The notes: generated from the letters alone by a model not told the origin. Counted from the first letter of the stretch, positions 35,044 to 44,763 are shown. The stretch: DNA of 64,000 nt from Actinopolymorpha sp. NPDC004070 (GCF_040610475.1 NZ_JBEXMJ010000008.1:62001-126000); one strand, 5' to 3'. Translations and numbers: made by a program.

Positions 35044-36257
35044 CGGGACTCCTCCCGGTCGGAATCGGACGTGAGCGGGTCGGTGCCGTCGTCGGCCGGA
35101 CATCGTCCCCGGTCGACGTAGCGGAGTCGGTAGTCGTCGACGAGGTTGACCAGAGCGCGCTCGGCGCCCTGCCGGTGCAGCGCCTCCAGCGCCGCCTCGA
35201 AGCAGCACCGCGCGGCATGGGCCAGCCCGGGATGGTCCAGCCCGTCGCGGGCGGCGTTCCACCACGCCTCGACGACCGGTGCGGTGGCGGCCAGGGCGCG
35301 CTCGCCGGCCCGCGGATCGTCCACCAGTGCAGTCAGCACCGCCATCGGCACCGGCCAGTACGCCGCCGGCACCACGTCGAGGTAGCGGATCTCGAACCAC
35401 CCGCGCGGGCGGACCGGCGGGAACAACGTCGTCAGGTGGTAGTCGAGGTCGTTCAGGACGTGTCCGTCGTCGGTGCGCAGGTGCAGCCACTGCCGGAACG
35501 TAAACCCCGGATCGCTGTGCCACCGCTCGCCGTCGCGCCGCATCATCAGCGGTGCGTCCAGCGCGTAGTCGGCCCAGGCGGCCACCGGGTCGGGTCCGTG
35601 CGGGGACCGGGTGCGCCGGGGATCCAGCCGCTGCCACACTGCCTGCCGGGCGGACTTCCACCCGGTCTGCCGGCCGGCGAACAGGGGAGAGTTGGCGAAC
35701 GCGGCCACCATCGCCGGGCCGATCGCGTGCAGGATCCGCCATCGCCGCGCGATGTCGGCCGCGTCGGTCCCGGCATCCAGGTTGACCTGCACGGAGGCGG
35801 TCGAGCACATCATCAGCCGGCCCTCGGGGCCGCGCCGGTCGAAGTAGGCCTCCATCGCGTCGTAGCGCGGATGGGACAGTTGCCGGCGGGGTTCGCGGAA
35901 GGGATCGATCGCGGTCCACAACAGCCGCAGGTCGAGCGTGGCCAGCGCCTCGCGGAGGTGGTCGATGTCGGACTTCAGGGTGGACCAGCATGCGGCGACG
36001 CCACGGGCCGGAGCAGAACTCAGCTCCACCTGGCCGCCGGGTTCGAAGGTGACGGTGCTGCCGCCGGGCGGGGGCCCGGCCTGGTCGAGCGTGGTGCGGA
36101 GCAGGTCGAGAGGGACGAGCTCACGCGGGTGGTCTGGTGAGACGACGAGCCATTCGATTTCGGTGCCGACCGTGGTGGGCGGTCCGGTCTTGAAACAGAT
36201 CCGCCCGATGTGGCCGTGCACGGAATCGCACGAGGCGACCTCAGCGGTGTCCGTCAT
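35040..36257 (-). CDS. egtA: Glutamate-cysteine ligase EgtA
   Basis: A 405-residue ATP-dependent ligase making gamma-glutamylcysteine for EgtB. VGTEIEWLVV, VTFEPGGQVELSSAP and SVQVNLDAG are the GCS2/EgtA active-site segments. R-rich DPRRTRSPHG and the C-terminal WWNAARDGLDHPGL block also match the family. ATG 36257 has AGGAGAAACC in front, which decides it over earlier in-frame starts. It is the promoter-proximal gene of the operon. The 262 bp upstream hold no other gene. Confidence 0.93.
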   Translation of the reverse strand: MTDTAEVASCDSVHGHIGRICFKTGPPTTVGTEIEWLVVSPDHPRELVPLDLLRTTLDQAGPPPGGSTVTFEPGGQVELSSAPARGVAACWSTLKSDIDHLREALATLDLRLLWTAIDPFREPRRQLSHPRYDAMEAYFDRRGPEGRLMMCSTASVQVNLDAGTDAADIARRWRILHAIGPAMVAAFANSPLFAGRQTGWKSARQAVWQRLDPRRTRSPHGPDPVAAWADYALDAPLMMRRDGERWHSDPGFTFRQWLHLRTDDGHVLNDLDYHLTTLFPPVRPRGWFEIRYLDVVPAAYWPVPMAVLTALVDDPRAGERALAATAPVVEAWWNAARDGLDHPGLAHAARCCFEAALEALHRQGAERALVNLVDDYRLRYVDRGRCPADDGTDPLTSDSDREESR

Positions 36258-36519
36258 GGTTTCTCCTGCGGTCGTCCGGCTGCATGCTGCGCGGGATTCG
36301 CGGTCATGTTCGAACTCCGATCCTGGCGTGCCGGCCCCTCGATGAACAGCCACTGAGGCCCATGTCACATCAGGCTCACGTCGGGGCCACATCGAGGACA
36401 GTGTCGATCAAACACCTACCAAACGCCGCCGACAGTGACCGAATGTGGGCGGAACGGCCATCGAACCTCCGGCGAACTGACGAGCAGACCAGCTTCGCGT
36501 CTGCGCGCTCCGGGCGTGT

Positions 36520-37350
36520 TCAGGCCCCGCGCGCCGCCCGGGTCCCCCGGCGGCCTCCGGTCCCGCCCTGGGACCGGCTGCGCGGCCTGCCGCGGGTCCC
36601 GCTCTGCGGGCGGGTGCGCGAGCGTGGCCTGGTGGCTGTGCGGCGACCACGTGCCTGCTCCTCGCGGGCGGCTCGCAGCCGGCGGTCAAGGACGAACGAA
36701 CCGACCGCGACCAGGCCGGCCACCGGCCAGTCGACCACGCCGAGGACGGCGACCGCAGCCAGTCCGCCGTACCACAGCGTACGGCCGGTCTTCTCGTCGA
36801 TGGCGACCTCGGGCAGCGACGGCAGCGACGGCATGGACGGCATCGACGGGGTGGGCAGGTTCTTCGGCGCGTGCACCTCGGGGAGGTGTGCCCGGCCGGC
36901 GACCTCGGGCAGCCTGCTCAGGCCGGACAGCCCGGGGAGCCCGGAAAGACCCGGCAGGCCGGCACCACGGGTCCGGGCCGCCGCGGTCTTCCTGGTGGTC
37001 CGCCTGGTCGCGGTGCCGCCGGTCGCGGTCTTCCGGGTGGTGGTCCTGCTGGTGGTCTTCCTGGCGGCCGTCTTCTTGGCGGTCTGCCTGCCGGCGGTCC
37101 CCTTGGCCACTGCCCGCTTCCCGGCAGCCTTCTTCGCGGCAGTCTTTCTGGCGGCAGTCTTCCTGGCGGCGGTGCCGGCCCGCGGCGTGCGGTGTTCCTC
37201 CGGGTGCGGTGCCCGGGGCCCCGGGATGGCAGGACCCGCGGTCTGCTTGTGGGCGGCGGTCCCGCGCGGGGCCCGCCTGCCGGCCGGGTGCTTGCGGCCG
37301 GTCGCCTGCTGGGTGTCGGAGCGGGTCGAGCTCTCCTGCGTCTCGGTCAT
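36520..37350 (-). CDS. Histone H1-like Lys/Arg/Ala-rich protein with a membrane segment
   Basis: A 276-residue protein of unusual build. Residues about 55-130 are dense in AARKTAAKKAAGKR- and KTTSRTTTRKT-type repeats, like the C-terminal tails of histone H1-like and HupS-type proteins. A Leu/Pro/Ser-rich linker follows (LPGLSGLPGLSGLSRLPEV). A hydrophobic stretch (TLWYGGLAAVAVLGVVDWPVAGLVAVGSF, about residues 195-225) could form one or two membrane helices. The tail is Arg/Gly/Ser-rich. It could tether DNA or another polyanion to the membrane, but this is inference. ATG 37350 has GAGGGG 8 nt upstream. Confidence 0.65.
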   Translation of the reverse strand: MTETQESSTRSDTQQATGRKHPAGRRAPRGTAAHKQTAGPAIPGPRAPHPEEHRTPRAGTAARKTAARKTAAKKAAGKRAVAKGTAGRQTAKKTAARKTTSRTTTRKTATGGTATRRTTRKTAAARTRGAGLPGLSGLPGLSGLSRLPEVAGRAHLPEVHAPKNLPTPSMPSMPSLPSLPEVAIDEKTGRTLWYGGLAAVAVLGVVDWPVAGLVAVGSFVLDRRLRAAREEQARGRRTATRPRSRTRPQSGTRGRPRSRSQGGTGGRRGTRAARGA

Positions 37351-37469
37351 GTCCATACCCCCTCGCGCCCGATTCTTGGTGGCGGCCACCACCGGGCGTA
37401 GTGCCGAAGGTCCTGCCAGCCGGGCGCCGAGGGTTCCCTCCGCTACCTGCGAGTACGTTCACCGGGCCG

Positions 37470-37482
37470 TAGGCTCTCGCCC
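37470..37482 (+). promoter_or_regulatory. Minus-10 hexamer for leaderless aldo/keto reductase gene
   Basis: TAGGCT at 37470-37475 is followed by 7 nt and GTG 37483, with no Shine-Dalgarno sequence. Confidence 0.45.
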
Positions 37483-38466
37483 GTGGAACAACGTAATCTC
37501 GGACGAACGGGTCGCAAGGTGGGCGTTGTCGGGCTGGGGGCCTGGCAGCTGGGAGGCGACTGGGGCGAGGTCACCGAGGCCGAGGCGCTCGCGGTGCTCA
37601 ACGCCGCCGTCGACGCCGGTGTGACGTTCATCGACACCGCCGACGTGTACGGCGACGGCCGCAGCGAGCGCGTGATCGGGCGTCTGCTCCGCCAGCGGCC
37701 CGAGGCCGACATCATGGTGGCCACCAAGATGGGCCGGCGGGCACCGCCGGACCCGAGCCACTACACCCTGGACAACTTCCGCGCCTGGACCGACCGCTCG
37801 CGGGAGAACCTCGGCGTCGACCGGCTCGACCTGGTGCAGCTGCACTGCCCGCCGGCGCCGGTCCACGCCACCGACGCCGTCTACGACGCGCTGGACACGC
37901 TGGTGGCCGAGGAACGGATCGCCGCGTACGGCGTGAGCGTGGAGACGTGCGCCGAGGCGCTGACCGCGATCGAGCGGCCGGGCGTGGCCACCGTGCAGAT
38001 CATCCTGAACGCCTTCCGGCGCAAGCCGCTGGAGGAGGTGCTGCCGGCCGCCGCCCGGGCGGGGGTGGGCATCATCGCGCGGGTGCCGCTGGCCAGTGGC
38101 CTGCTGTCGGGGAAGTACGACGCGTCCACGCAGTTCGGCGACAACGACCACCGTACGTACAACCGCGACGGCTCGGCCTTCGACGTGGGGGAGACGTTCG
38201 CCGGCGTCGACTTCGCCACCGGCGTGGAGGCGGCCGGCCGGCTGGAGCCGCTGGTGCCCGCGAAGGCGTCGCTGGCCCAGGTCGCGCTGCGCTGGATCCT
38301 CGACCAGCGGGAGGTGAGCGTCGTCATCCCGGGCGCCCGCAATCCCGTGCAGGTGTGGTCAAACGCCGGCGCCGCCGAGCTGCCCCGGCTCACCGCCGGT
38401 GCGCACGACGAGATCCGCGCGGTCTACGACGAGCTGATCCGCCCGCAGGTGCACGACCGCTGGTAG
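37483..38466 (+). CDS. Aldo/keto reductase
   Basis: A 327-residue NADPH-dependent TIM-barrel oxidoreductase. The catalytic tetrad is visible: Asp and Tyr in DTADVYGDGRSE, Lys in MVATKMG, and His in LVQLHCPP. The C-terminal VVIPGARNPVQVWSNAGA matches the cofactor-phosphate loop. It would reduce an aldehyde or ketone of unknown identity. A leaderless GTG start is proposed. The neighbours do not suggest a pathway. Confidence 0.9.
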   Translation: MEQRNLGRTGRKVGVVGLGAWQLGGDWGEVTEAEALAVLNAAVDAGVTFIDTADVYGDGRSERVIGRLLRQRPEADIMVATKMGRRAPPDPSHYTLDNFRAWTDRSRENLGVDRLDLVQLHCPPAPVHATDAVYDALDTLVAEERIAAYGVSVETCAEALTAIERPGVATVQIILNAFRRKPLEEVLPAAARAGVGIIARVPLASGLLSGKYDASTQFGDNDHRTYNRDGSAFDVGETFAGVDFATGVEAAGRLEPLVPAKASLAQVALRWILDQREVSVVIPGARNPVQVWSNAGAAELPRLTAGAHDEIRAVYDELIRPQVHDRW

Positions 38467-38503
38467 CCACGGCCGGCCCGGACGCCAGGTCGGCCGACTC
38501 ACC

Positions 38504-39682
38504 TCAGCGGAACGCCGGCAACCCGGTGATCGCCTCGCCGAGGACGAGGGTGTGGATCTCGCTGGTGCCCTCGTAGGTGAGGACCGACTCCAGGTTGTTG
38601 GCGTGCCGCAGCATCGGGTACTCCAGCGAGATGCCGTTCGCGCCCAGGATCGTCCGGGCGGTCCTGGCGATCTGCAGCGCGGCCCGGACGTTGTTGAGCT
38701 TGCCGAAGCTCACCTGGTCCGGGCGTAGCTGCCCGGCGTCCTTGCGGCGGCCGAGGTGGAGCGCGAGCAGCAGCCCCTTGTTGAGTTCCAGCGCCATCTC
38801 CACGAGCTTCTCCTGGGTGAGCTGGAACGCCGCCACCGGCCTGCCGAACTGCGTCCGCTCGCGGGCGTAGTCGACCGCGGTGAGCAGGCACGTCCGCGCC
38901 GCGCCGAGGGCGCCCCACACGATCCCGAACCTCGCCTCGTTCAGGCAGGCCAGGGGAGCGCGCAGGCCGCGGGCCTCGGGGAGGATCGCGTCCTCGGGCA
39001 CCTCCGCGCCGGACAGGATCAGCTCCGAGGTCACCGACGCCCGCAGCGACAGCTTGTGATGCATGTCGCGGGTGCTGAACCCGGGGGTGTCGCGGGGCAC
39101 GCAGAACCCCCGCACGCCCTCGTCCGTACGTGCCCACACGATCGCCAGGTCGGCGATGCCGCCGTTGGTGATCCACATCTTCGTGCCGTCGAGCACCCAG
39201 CCCGCCTCGGTGCGCCGGGCGGTGGTGGCCATGGCGGCGGGGTCGCTGCCGTGGTCGGGTTCGGTCAGGCCGAAACAGCCGATGGCGGTGCCCGCGGCCA
39301 TCGCGGGCAGCCACTGCTCCTTCTGGCGCTGCGAGCCGAACCGCCACAACGAGTACATCGCCAGTGATCCCTGCACCGACACGAAGCTGCGCAGGGCGCT
39401 GTCGACCGCTTCCAGCTCCAGGCAGGCCAGGCCGTAGCTCACCGCGTTGGTGCCGGCACAGCCGTATCCGTCCAGGTGCATGCCGAGCAGGCCCAGCTCG
39501 GCGAACCGTGGCACCAGCGCCCGCGGGAACTCCGCGCGTTCGAACCACTCTCCGACGTGCGGCTCGGCGTGCTCGGCCAGCAGGCGGCGTACGGTCGCCT
39601 GGATCGCCCGCTCCTCGTCGGTGAGCAGGGCGGCGACGTCGAGCAGGTCGCTGGCGTCGGGTTGCCCGGACTGTCGGCTCAT
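38504..39682 (-). CDS. Acyl-CoA dehydrogenase, glutaryl-CoA-dehydrogenase-like
   Basis: A 392-residue FAD enzyme of the acyl-CoA dehydrogenase fold. CFGLTEPDHGSDPAAM and KMWITNGGIADLAIVWA are the flavin and substrate loops. The catalytic base is Glu in LTYEGTSEIHTLVLG. The overall pattern (YGCAGTNAVSYGLACLELEAVDSALRS) is closest to glutaryl-CoA dehydrogenases, which oxidise and decarboxylate glutaryl-CoA in lysine and tryptophan breakdown. The exact chain specificity is uncertain. ATG 39682 begins MSRQSG. The gene is divergent from a lipoprotein gene. Confidence 0.88.
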   Translation of the reverse strand: MSRQSGQPDASDLLDVAALLTDEERAIQATVRRLLAEHAEPHVGEWFERAEFPRALVPRFAELGLLGMHLDGYGCAGTNAVSYGLACLELEAVDSALRSFVSVQGSLAMYSLWRFGSQRQKEQWLPAMAAGTAIGCFGLTEPDHGSDPAAMATTARRTEAGWVLDGTKMWITNGGIADLAIVWARTDEGVRGFCVPRDTPGFSTRDMHHKLSLRASVTSELILSGAEVPEDAILPEARGLRAPLACLNEARFGIVWGALGAARTCLLTAVDYARERTQFGRPVAAFQLTQEKLVEMALELNKGLLLALHLGRRKDAGQLRPDQVSFGKLNNVRAALQIARTARTILGANGISLEYPMLRHANNLESVLTYEGTSEIHTLVLGEAITGLPAFR

Positions 39683-39797
39683 GCCCAGATCCTCGCGCAG
39701 ATTCCGGTTCGACGCGGCGACGGGGGGAGCCGCGGGTGCGCGAGGGGTCGGCATCCCGCACCCTGGGTATCAGCGATCTCGGGGGAAGGAGCCCGAC

Positions 39798-40331
39798 ATG
39801 CGGAGATCCTCGGTAGCCACGGTCACGGCCCCGGCTGGTATGCCACGGGCGGTGGTTCTCGGCGCGCTGGCCTGTCTGGGCCTACTCTGCGCGGTCGTCC
39901 TGGCCGGCTGCGGCGGCTCCGGTGGCTCGTCCTCCACGGCGAGCCCGGCCACCGAGTCGGCGTCCTCGCCGTCGGGCACCGCGAACGCCGCGGTGTGCAA
40001 GGAGGCGAAGAAGCTGCAGTCGTCGCTGACCGCGCTGAAGAACGTCGACGTGCGCGCGGAGGGGACCAACGGCGTGGAGCGCAAGCTGAACGCCGTCCGC
40101 TCGGACCTGAAGAGGCTGCGGTCGGCCGCGTCCTCGGCCTGGCGACCGCAGCTGGACGCGCTGTCGGCCGCCCTGGGCAGCCTGGGTACCGCGATCAAGC
40201 AGGTGGGCGGAGGCGGTGGAAAGGCCACCTCCTCACCCGCGGTGGACGCGATCACCACGGCGGCGATGAAGGTCGCCTCCACCGCGGAGTCGCTGAAGAC
40301 CACGATCGCCGGGACCTGCCCGGGCAAGTAG
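39798..40331 (+). CDS. Small secreted lipoprotein of unknown function
   Basis: A 177-residue protein. The N-terminal signal ends in a lipobox LAGC with C38, so it should be anchored outside the membrane. A Ser/Thr-rich linker follows, then about 110 residues of amphipathic helix with heptad-like spacing (VERKLNAVRSDLKRLRSAASSAW) and two Cys (in AVCKEAKK and GTCPGK) that could form a disulfide joining the ends. There is no recognised family. ATG 39798 has GGAAGGAG upstream. Confidence 0.7.
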   Translation: MRRSSVATVTAPAGMPRAVVLGALACLGLLCAVVLAGCGGSGGSSSTASPATESASSPSGTANAAVCKEAKKLQSSLTALKNVDVRAEGTNGVERKLNAVRSDLKRLRSAASSAWRPQLDALSAALGSLGTAIKQVGGGGGKATSSPAVDAITTAAMKVASTAESLKTTIAGTCPGK

Positions 40332-40380
40332 CGCCACACCCGGACGAGCCCCAGCACAGCCGCTCAGGGCCGGCTCCTGC

Positions 40381-40791
40381 TCAGTCCGCCCTCCGGCCCG
40401 GGCGTTCCGGCCCGAGCAGCCGCTCCAGCAGCGCCGGGTTGCCGGGCCACGCCTCGAGGACGACCTCGCGCGGGAGCTGCCGGGCGGCGTACCGCAGCGC
40501 CAGCGCCACCACGAGCACGTCGTCCAGCGGCCCGATCACCGGCAGGAACTCCGGAATCAGGTCGATCGGCGAGATCAGCCACACCGCGGCGAACCCGACC
40601 ACGATCTTCGCTCGGCGGGGCACCCGCGGGTCGCGCCGAAGGACCCGCACGGTCGCCACACAGTCCGGGATGAACGCGGCGAGCTCACGCAGCGGTCCGG
40701 GTGGGAGCCGGCGGGCCAGCACGGCCAGGACGGCCCAGCTCGCCACCGCCAGCACCACCGCGACCGCGAGGGCGCGCAGCCAGCCGTTCAC
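40381..40791 (-). CDS. YkvA-family (DUF1232) membrane protein
   Basis: A 136-residue protein. An N-terminal membrane helix (ALAVAVVLAVASWAVLAVLA) is followed by a DUF1232 domain with the signature ISPIDLIPEFLPVIGPLDD and flanking basic residues (RRDPRVPRRAKIVVG). The molecular function of this family is unknown. It lies downstream of the NfeD-like gene on the same strand, with about 90 bp between them. Confidence 0.85.
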   Translation of the reverse strand: MNGWLRALAVAVVLAVASWAVLAVLARRLPPGPLRELAAFIPDCVATVRVLRRDPRVPRRAKIVVGFAAVWLISPIDLIPEFLPVIGPLDDVLVVALALRYAARQLPREVVLEAWPGNPALLERLLGPERPGRRAD

Positions 40792-40881
40792 CGTCGACGT
40801 CCCTGCACCCGGGGTACGTTACGCGGTCAGGCACGAGGCGGGCGATCAGGTCGGCGATCACACCGACCGTCACGCCGGCGA

Positions 40882-41328
40882 TCACACCGACCAGGGGTCC
40901 TCACGCGGGTAGACCAGCGCCGTGGCGCCCTCGATCGCGATCACGTCGACGGTGGCGCCGGGCGGAATCACCAGCGTGGAGTCGTACGCCCGCGCGCTCC
41001 ACTCCTCACCGCCGATCCGGACCCGGCCGGTGTGCCTGGTCACTTCACGGAGCACCAGCGCCTCCCGGCCCACCAGCGCCGCCGTGCCCGACCGCATCTC
41101 CGGCGCCCTGCGCAGGGCGTGCTGGGCGAGCGGGCGGACGAACACCATCAGCAGCAGGGTGGCCAGCGCGAACGTCGTGATCTGGAACGGCACACCCAGA
41201 CCCGTGGCCGCCACCAGCGCCGTCACCAGTGCCGCCCCCGACACCAGGGCGAGGTGGAGCGTGACCCGGAGGAGTTCGGCGATGCCGAAAACCAGCGCCA
41301 CGACCAACCACACGACCCACGCGTCCAT
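40882..41328 (-). CDS. NfeD-like membrane protein
   Basis: A 148-residue protein with two or three hydrophobic helices in the first 80 residues and a soluble C-terminal OB-fold (MRSGTAALVGREALVLREV, GRVRIGGEEWSARAYD, IPPGATVDVIAIEGATALVYP), the NfeD pattern. NfeD proteins usually partner with stomatin/flotillin-like proteins in membrane quality control, but no stomatin gene is adjacent here. ATG 41328 is preferred over a GTG five codons upstream. Confidence 0.85.
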   Translation of the reverse strand: MDAWVVWLVVALVFGIAELLRVTLHLALVSGAALVTALVAATGLGVPFQITTFALATLLLMVFVRPLAQHALRRAPEMRSGTAALVGREALVLREVTRHTGRVRIGGEEWSARAYDSTLVIPPGATVDVIAIEGATALVYPREDPWSV

Positions 41329-41343
41329 CGCCCACCTGCCCAC

Positions 41344-41687
41344 AGGTATTTTCCGGGCTCCTTTCCGACGGTATCCCGCTCACACCTGTCGAGGGAGGCG
41401 ACCGCGAAGTCCGGCGTGCGACGTGGCCGCGATCCCTGACCACGAAGCCTGATCGCGAAACCTGGTTCCGAACACCTTGTGCGGTACGGATGTGGCTCCC
41501 GCGAGCAACAAACCGTCACTGCCGCGATCGGGGACTTCCGCCCCACCCGGGTCCATCGAGGGCCCGGCCTACTCCAACGCGATGGTGTTGTTCAACCGGT
41601 GATACGCGAACGCGCCGGGCGTTTCCGCACCGGCGCGTCCGTGTCAACCCCGACCTGACAGTCGGCCGACGTCAGGTCATCAGGTCG
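41344..41687. other. 344-bp intergenic region
   Basis: No coding sequence is supported. It contains the promoter side of the NfeD-like gene and, at 41610-41638, a hairpin that probably terminates the peptide-transporter operon arriving from the right. No other structure was seen. Confidence 0.4.
41610..41638 (-). terminator. Stem-loop after the peptide ABC transporter operon
   Basis: ACGCGCCGG (41610-41618) and CCGGCGCGT (41630-41638) form a perfect 9-bp stem with an 11-nt loop, about 50 nt beyond the last permease stop. There is no T-run, as is usual in GC-rich actinobacteria. Confidence 0.55.
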
Positions 41688-42647
41688 TCAGTTGAGGCGT
41701 ACCCGCGGATCGAGGATGGCGTAGGCGACGTCGACCAGGATGTTGGCGACGATGACCGCGACCGCGGCGAAGATGACGATGCCGATGATCACCGGCAGGT
41801 CCTGCTGGTTGATCGCGTCGATCGCCGTCTTGCCCAGACCGTCGATGCTGAACACCGTCTCGGTGACCACCACGCCGCCGACGAGCTGACCGAGGTCGAT
41901 GCCGAACTGCGTCACGACCGGGGTGAGCGCGCTGCGCAGGCCGTGCCGGTAGACGACCCGGCGTTCGGAGATGCCCTTGGACCGTGCGGTGCGGATGTAG
42001 TCCTCACCGAGCACGTCCAGCATCGACCCACGGGTCAGCCGCGTGTACGTCGCGGCCAGGACCAGCGCCAGCGTGAGCCAGGGGAGCACCAGGTGCCGCG
42101 CCCAGTCCAGTGGGTTCTGCGTGATGGGTACGTAGCCGCCCGCCGGGAAGACCGGGTAACCCTTCAGAGTCAGCTGGAAGTACAGGAAGTACAGCAGCAG
42201 CAGACCCAGCAGGAACGTCGGCATGGAGTAGAAGAACAGCGCGAACCCGGTCATGCCCCGGTCCGCGATGGAGCGCGGCCGGACCGCTGCCACGACGCCG
42301 TTGAACACACCGAGCAGCATCCAGATGATTGCCGCGCCCAGGGCCAGGCCGACAGTGGCCGGCAGCGCGTCGCCGATGATGTGCGTCACCGGCACCTGGT
42401 GGTAGTAGTCGAAGCCGAGGTCGCCGTGCAGTGCCTTCCACAAGAAGTCGAGGTACTGCTTCCAGACCGGCTGGTCCAGGCCGAGCCGTTCCTCGATGAG
42501 TTTCACGGTCTGCGGCGTGGCCTGCCGGCCCGCCAGGGTGCGGGCGACGTTGTTGGGCGCCACGAAGAAGATCGCGAACACGCCGATCGTGATGAGGAAC
42601 AGCACCAGTAGGCCGTGCAGGATTCGCTTGACGAGAAATCGGGCCAT
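41688..42647 (-). CDS. Peptide-type ABC transporter permease, DppB-like
   Basis: A 319-residue permease with six predicted helices. The family N-terminus is FLVKRILHGLLVLFLITIGVF, the DppB LA-rich core follows, and the EAA-type loop is YIRTARSKGISERRVVYRHGLRSAL. It ends with DVAYAILDPRVRLN, typical of DppB/GsiC. It pairs with the DppC-like protein. ATG 42647 has AAAGGGTGAG upstream and lies 2 nt after the dppC-like stop. It is the last gene of the operon. Confidence 0.92.
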   Translation of the reverse strand: MARFLVKRILHGLLVLFLITIGVFAIFFVAPNNVARTLAGRQATPQTVKLIEERLGLDQPVWKQYLDFLWKALHGDLGFDYYHQVPVTHIIGDALPATVGLALGAAIIWMLLGVFNGVVAAVRPRSIADRGMTGFALFFYSMPTFLLGLLLLYFLYFQLTLKGYPVFPAGGYVPITQNPLDWARHLVLPWLTLALVLAATYTRLTRGSMLDVLGEDYIRTARSKGISERRVVYRHGLRSALTPVVTQFGIDLGQLVGGVVVTETVFSIDGLGKTAIDAINQQDLPVIIGIVIFAAVAVIVANILVDVAYAILDPRVRLN

Positions 42648-42649
42648 CG

Positions 42650-43615
42650 TCACTCACCCTTTGCGTTCTGCTCGTTGGTGACGAGAAGTCGGTCCGAGCT
42701 CGGGTCGAATGCGTCGCGCACGCCGTCACCGAGCAGGTTGAACGCCAGCGTGGTGAGGAGCAGCGCGAGTCCGGGGAAGAGGATGAACCACCAGGCGACC
42801 TGGTAGTAGGCGATCGACTCGTTCAGCATCCCGCCCCACGTCGCGGCAGGCTCGGGCACGCCCAGGCCGAGGAACGACAGCGTGGCCTCCACCACGATCA
42901 CCGTCGGAATGAGCAGCGTGGTGTAGACGATCACCGGTGCCATGATGTTCGGGAGCACGTCCACGAACATGATCCGGCTGTCGCTCGCGCCGAGTGAGCG
43001 GGCCGCCTCGACGAACTCGCGTTCTCGTAACGACAGCACCTGTCCGCGCACGATCCGGGCCACCGAGGCCCAGCTGAACGCGCTGATCGCGATGATCACG
43101 ACCTTCAGGCTCGGCCCGGTGACGGACACCAGCGCCAGGGCGAACAGCATGAACGGGAAGGACAGCACCACGTCGACCAGCCGGGCGAGGATGGTGTCGA
43201 CCAACCCGCCGAAGTAGCCGGCCGCGAGCCCCACCACCACGCCGATGGCCACGGTGATCAGGGTCGCCACCACGCCGACCAGCAGGGATACCCGGGCGCC
43301 GTAGGCGATCCGGACCAGGATGTCGCGGCCCAGGTCGTCGGTGCCGAGCCAGAACTCCCCGCTGGGTGCCTTGGGCATGCCGTCGGGCGTCAGGCCGTTG
43401 GTGCGGTACTGCGTGTTGACACCATGGCCGGTGATCGCCGCGACCACCGGTGCGAAGACCGCCATCGCGACGATCAGGAGGATGACCACGAAGCAGATCA
43501 GCGCCACCCGGTCGCGGCGCAGGCGTTCCCAGGCCAGCCGCCAGGGACTGCGGCCCTCGATCGAGGCCTTGGGCCCCTCGGTCTCCAGGTCGTACGGGGA
43601 TTCGGTGGTGCTCAC
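42650..43615 (-). CDS. Peptide-type ABC transporter permease, DppC-like
   Basis: A 321-residue permease with an N-terminal cytoplasmic tail and six helices. Landmarks are [27 protein letters not shown] (the OppC-type N-terminal signature), the EAA loop [23 protein letters not shown], and the C-terminal [14 protein letters not shown]. The GTG start overlaps the upstream ATPase stop (GTGA), so the genes are translationally coupled. Confidence 0.92.
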   Translation of the reverse strand: MSTTESPYDLETEGPKASIEGRSPWRLAWERLRRDRVALICFVVILLIVAMAVFAPVVAAITGHGVNTQYRTNGLTPDGMPKAPSGEFWLGTDDLGRDILVRIAYGARVSLLVGVVATLITVAIGVVVGLAAGYFGGLVDTILARLVDVVLSFPFMLFALALVSVTGPSLKVVIIAISAFSWASVARIVRGQVLSLREREFVEAARSLGASDSRIMFVDVLPNIMAPVIVYTTLLIPTVIVVEATLSFLGLGVPEPAATWGGMLNESIAYYQVAWWFILFPGLALLLTTLAFNLLGDGVRDAFDPSSDRLLVTNEQNAKGE

Positions 43616-44763
43616 GACTGGTCTCCGTTCACCAGCTCAGGAGCGAACTCGGTGCGCTCCGCGGCGATCGTTGGCCGTGCCTCGACGAGGTTCTCGCCGA
43701 TCTCCACCGGGAAGTGGCAGGCGGCGAGGTGCTCCGGGCCGTCGTTCAGCCGGGCGATCAGCGGCGGCACCTCGGTGGCGCACGTGTCGGCGGCCTTCGG
43801 GCAGCGGGGGTGGAACCGGCAACCGGACGGCGGGTTGAGCGGCGAAGGTACGTCGCCGCGCAGGATGATCCGCTCCCGCCGGTCGGATAGGTCCGGGTCG
43901 GCCAGCGGCACCGCCGACAGCAGCGCGTTGGTGTAGGGGTGGCGAGGCTCCTTGTGCAGGGAGTCGGCGTCGGCGACCTCGACCACGTTGCCGAGGTACA
44001 TGACCGCGATCCGGTCACTGACGTGGCGTACCACCGACAGGTCGTGGGCGATGAAGACGTAGGTCAGGTTGAACTCCTGCTGCAGATCGTCCAGCAGGTT
44101 GATGATCTGCGCCTGGATGGAGACGTCCAGCGCGGAGACCGGCTCGTCGCACACGATCAGCTTGGGCCGCATCGCGAGGGCCCTGGCCACACCGATGCGC
44201 TGGCGCTGGCCGCCGGAGAACTCCGCCGGGAACCGGTTGAAGTGCTCGGGATTGAGACCGACGAGCTCCATCAGCTCCTGGACCTTGCGCTTGCGCTCGG
44301 GTCCCTTGCCGACTCCGTGGATGGCGAACGGGTCGCCGATGATCGAGCCGACCCGGCGGCGCGGGTTCAGCGAGCCGTACGGGTCCTGGAAGATCATCTG
44401 GATCTCCCGGCGCAGCGGCCGCAGCTCCCGGCGCGACAGGGAGGTGATGTCGGTGCCGTCGAAGGTGATCCGGCCCGAGGTCACGTCGTACAGCCGGGTC
44501 ATGCAGCGCGCGAGGGTCGACTTGCCACAGCCGGTCTCACCGACCAGGCCGAGCGTCTCACCCGCCCGCACCTGCAGGTCGACACCGTCGACGGCCTGTA
44601 CGTGCTCCTTGCCGCGGGAGAACAGCCGGTCCGAGCGGACCGGGAACCACTTGCGGAGGTCGTTCACCTCCAGCAGCACGTCGTGGTCGGTGCCTCCGTT
44701 GGGCTTGGCGGAGGACCCCGGCGTGCTGTTCGATGTGTCGCTGGCGTTCACCGATCGCCTCAC
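43612..44763 (-). CDS. Peptide-type ABC transporter ATPase, DppF-like
   Basis: A 383-residue ATPase. Walker A is GETGCGKST, the Q-loop region is [13 protein letters not shown], the ABC signature is [15 protein letters not shown], Walker B is [13 protein letters not shown], and the switch His is in FIAHDLSVV. The C-terminal oligopeptide-transporter extension includes a Cys cluster ([15 protein letters not shown], later ACHFP) typical of DppD/DppF and reported in some members to bind an Fe-S cluster. The GTG start overlaps the upstream ATPase stop. Confidence 0.93.
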   Translation of the reverse strand: MRRSVNASDTSNSTPGSSAKPNGGTDHDVLLEVNDLRKWFPVRSDRLFSRGKEHVQAVDGVDLQVRAGETLGLVGETGCGKSTLARCMTRLYDVTSGRITFDGTDITSLSRRELRPLRREIQMIFQDPYGSLNPRRRVGSIIGDPFAIHGVGKGPERKRKVQELMELVGLNPEHFNRFPAEFSGGQRQRIGVARALAMRPKLIVCDEPVSALDVSIQAQIINLLDDLQQEFNLTYVFIAHDLSVVRHVSDRIAVMYLGNVVEVADADSLHKEPRHPYTNALLSAVPLADPDLSDRRERIILRGDVPSPLNPPSGCRFHPRCPKAADTCATEVPPLIARLNDGPEHLAACHFPVEIGENLVEARPTIAAERTEFAPELVNGDQS

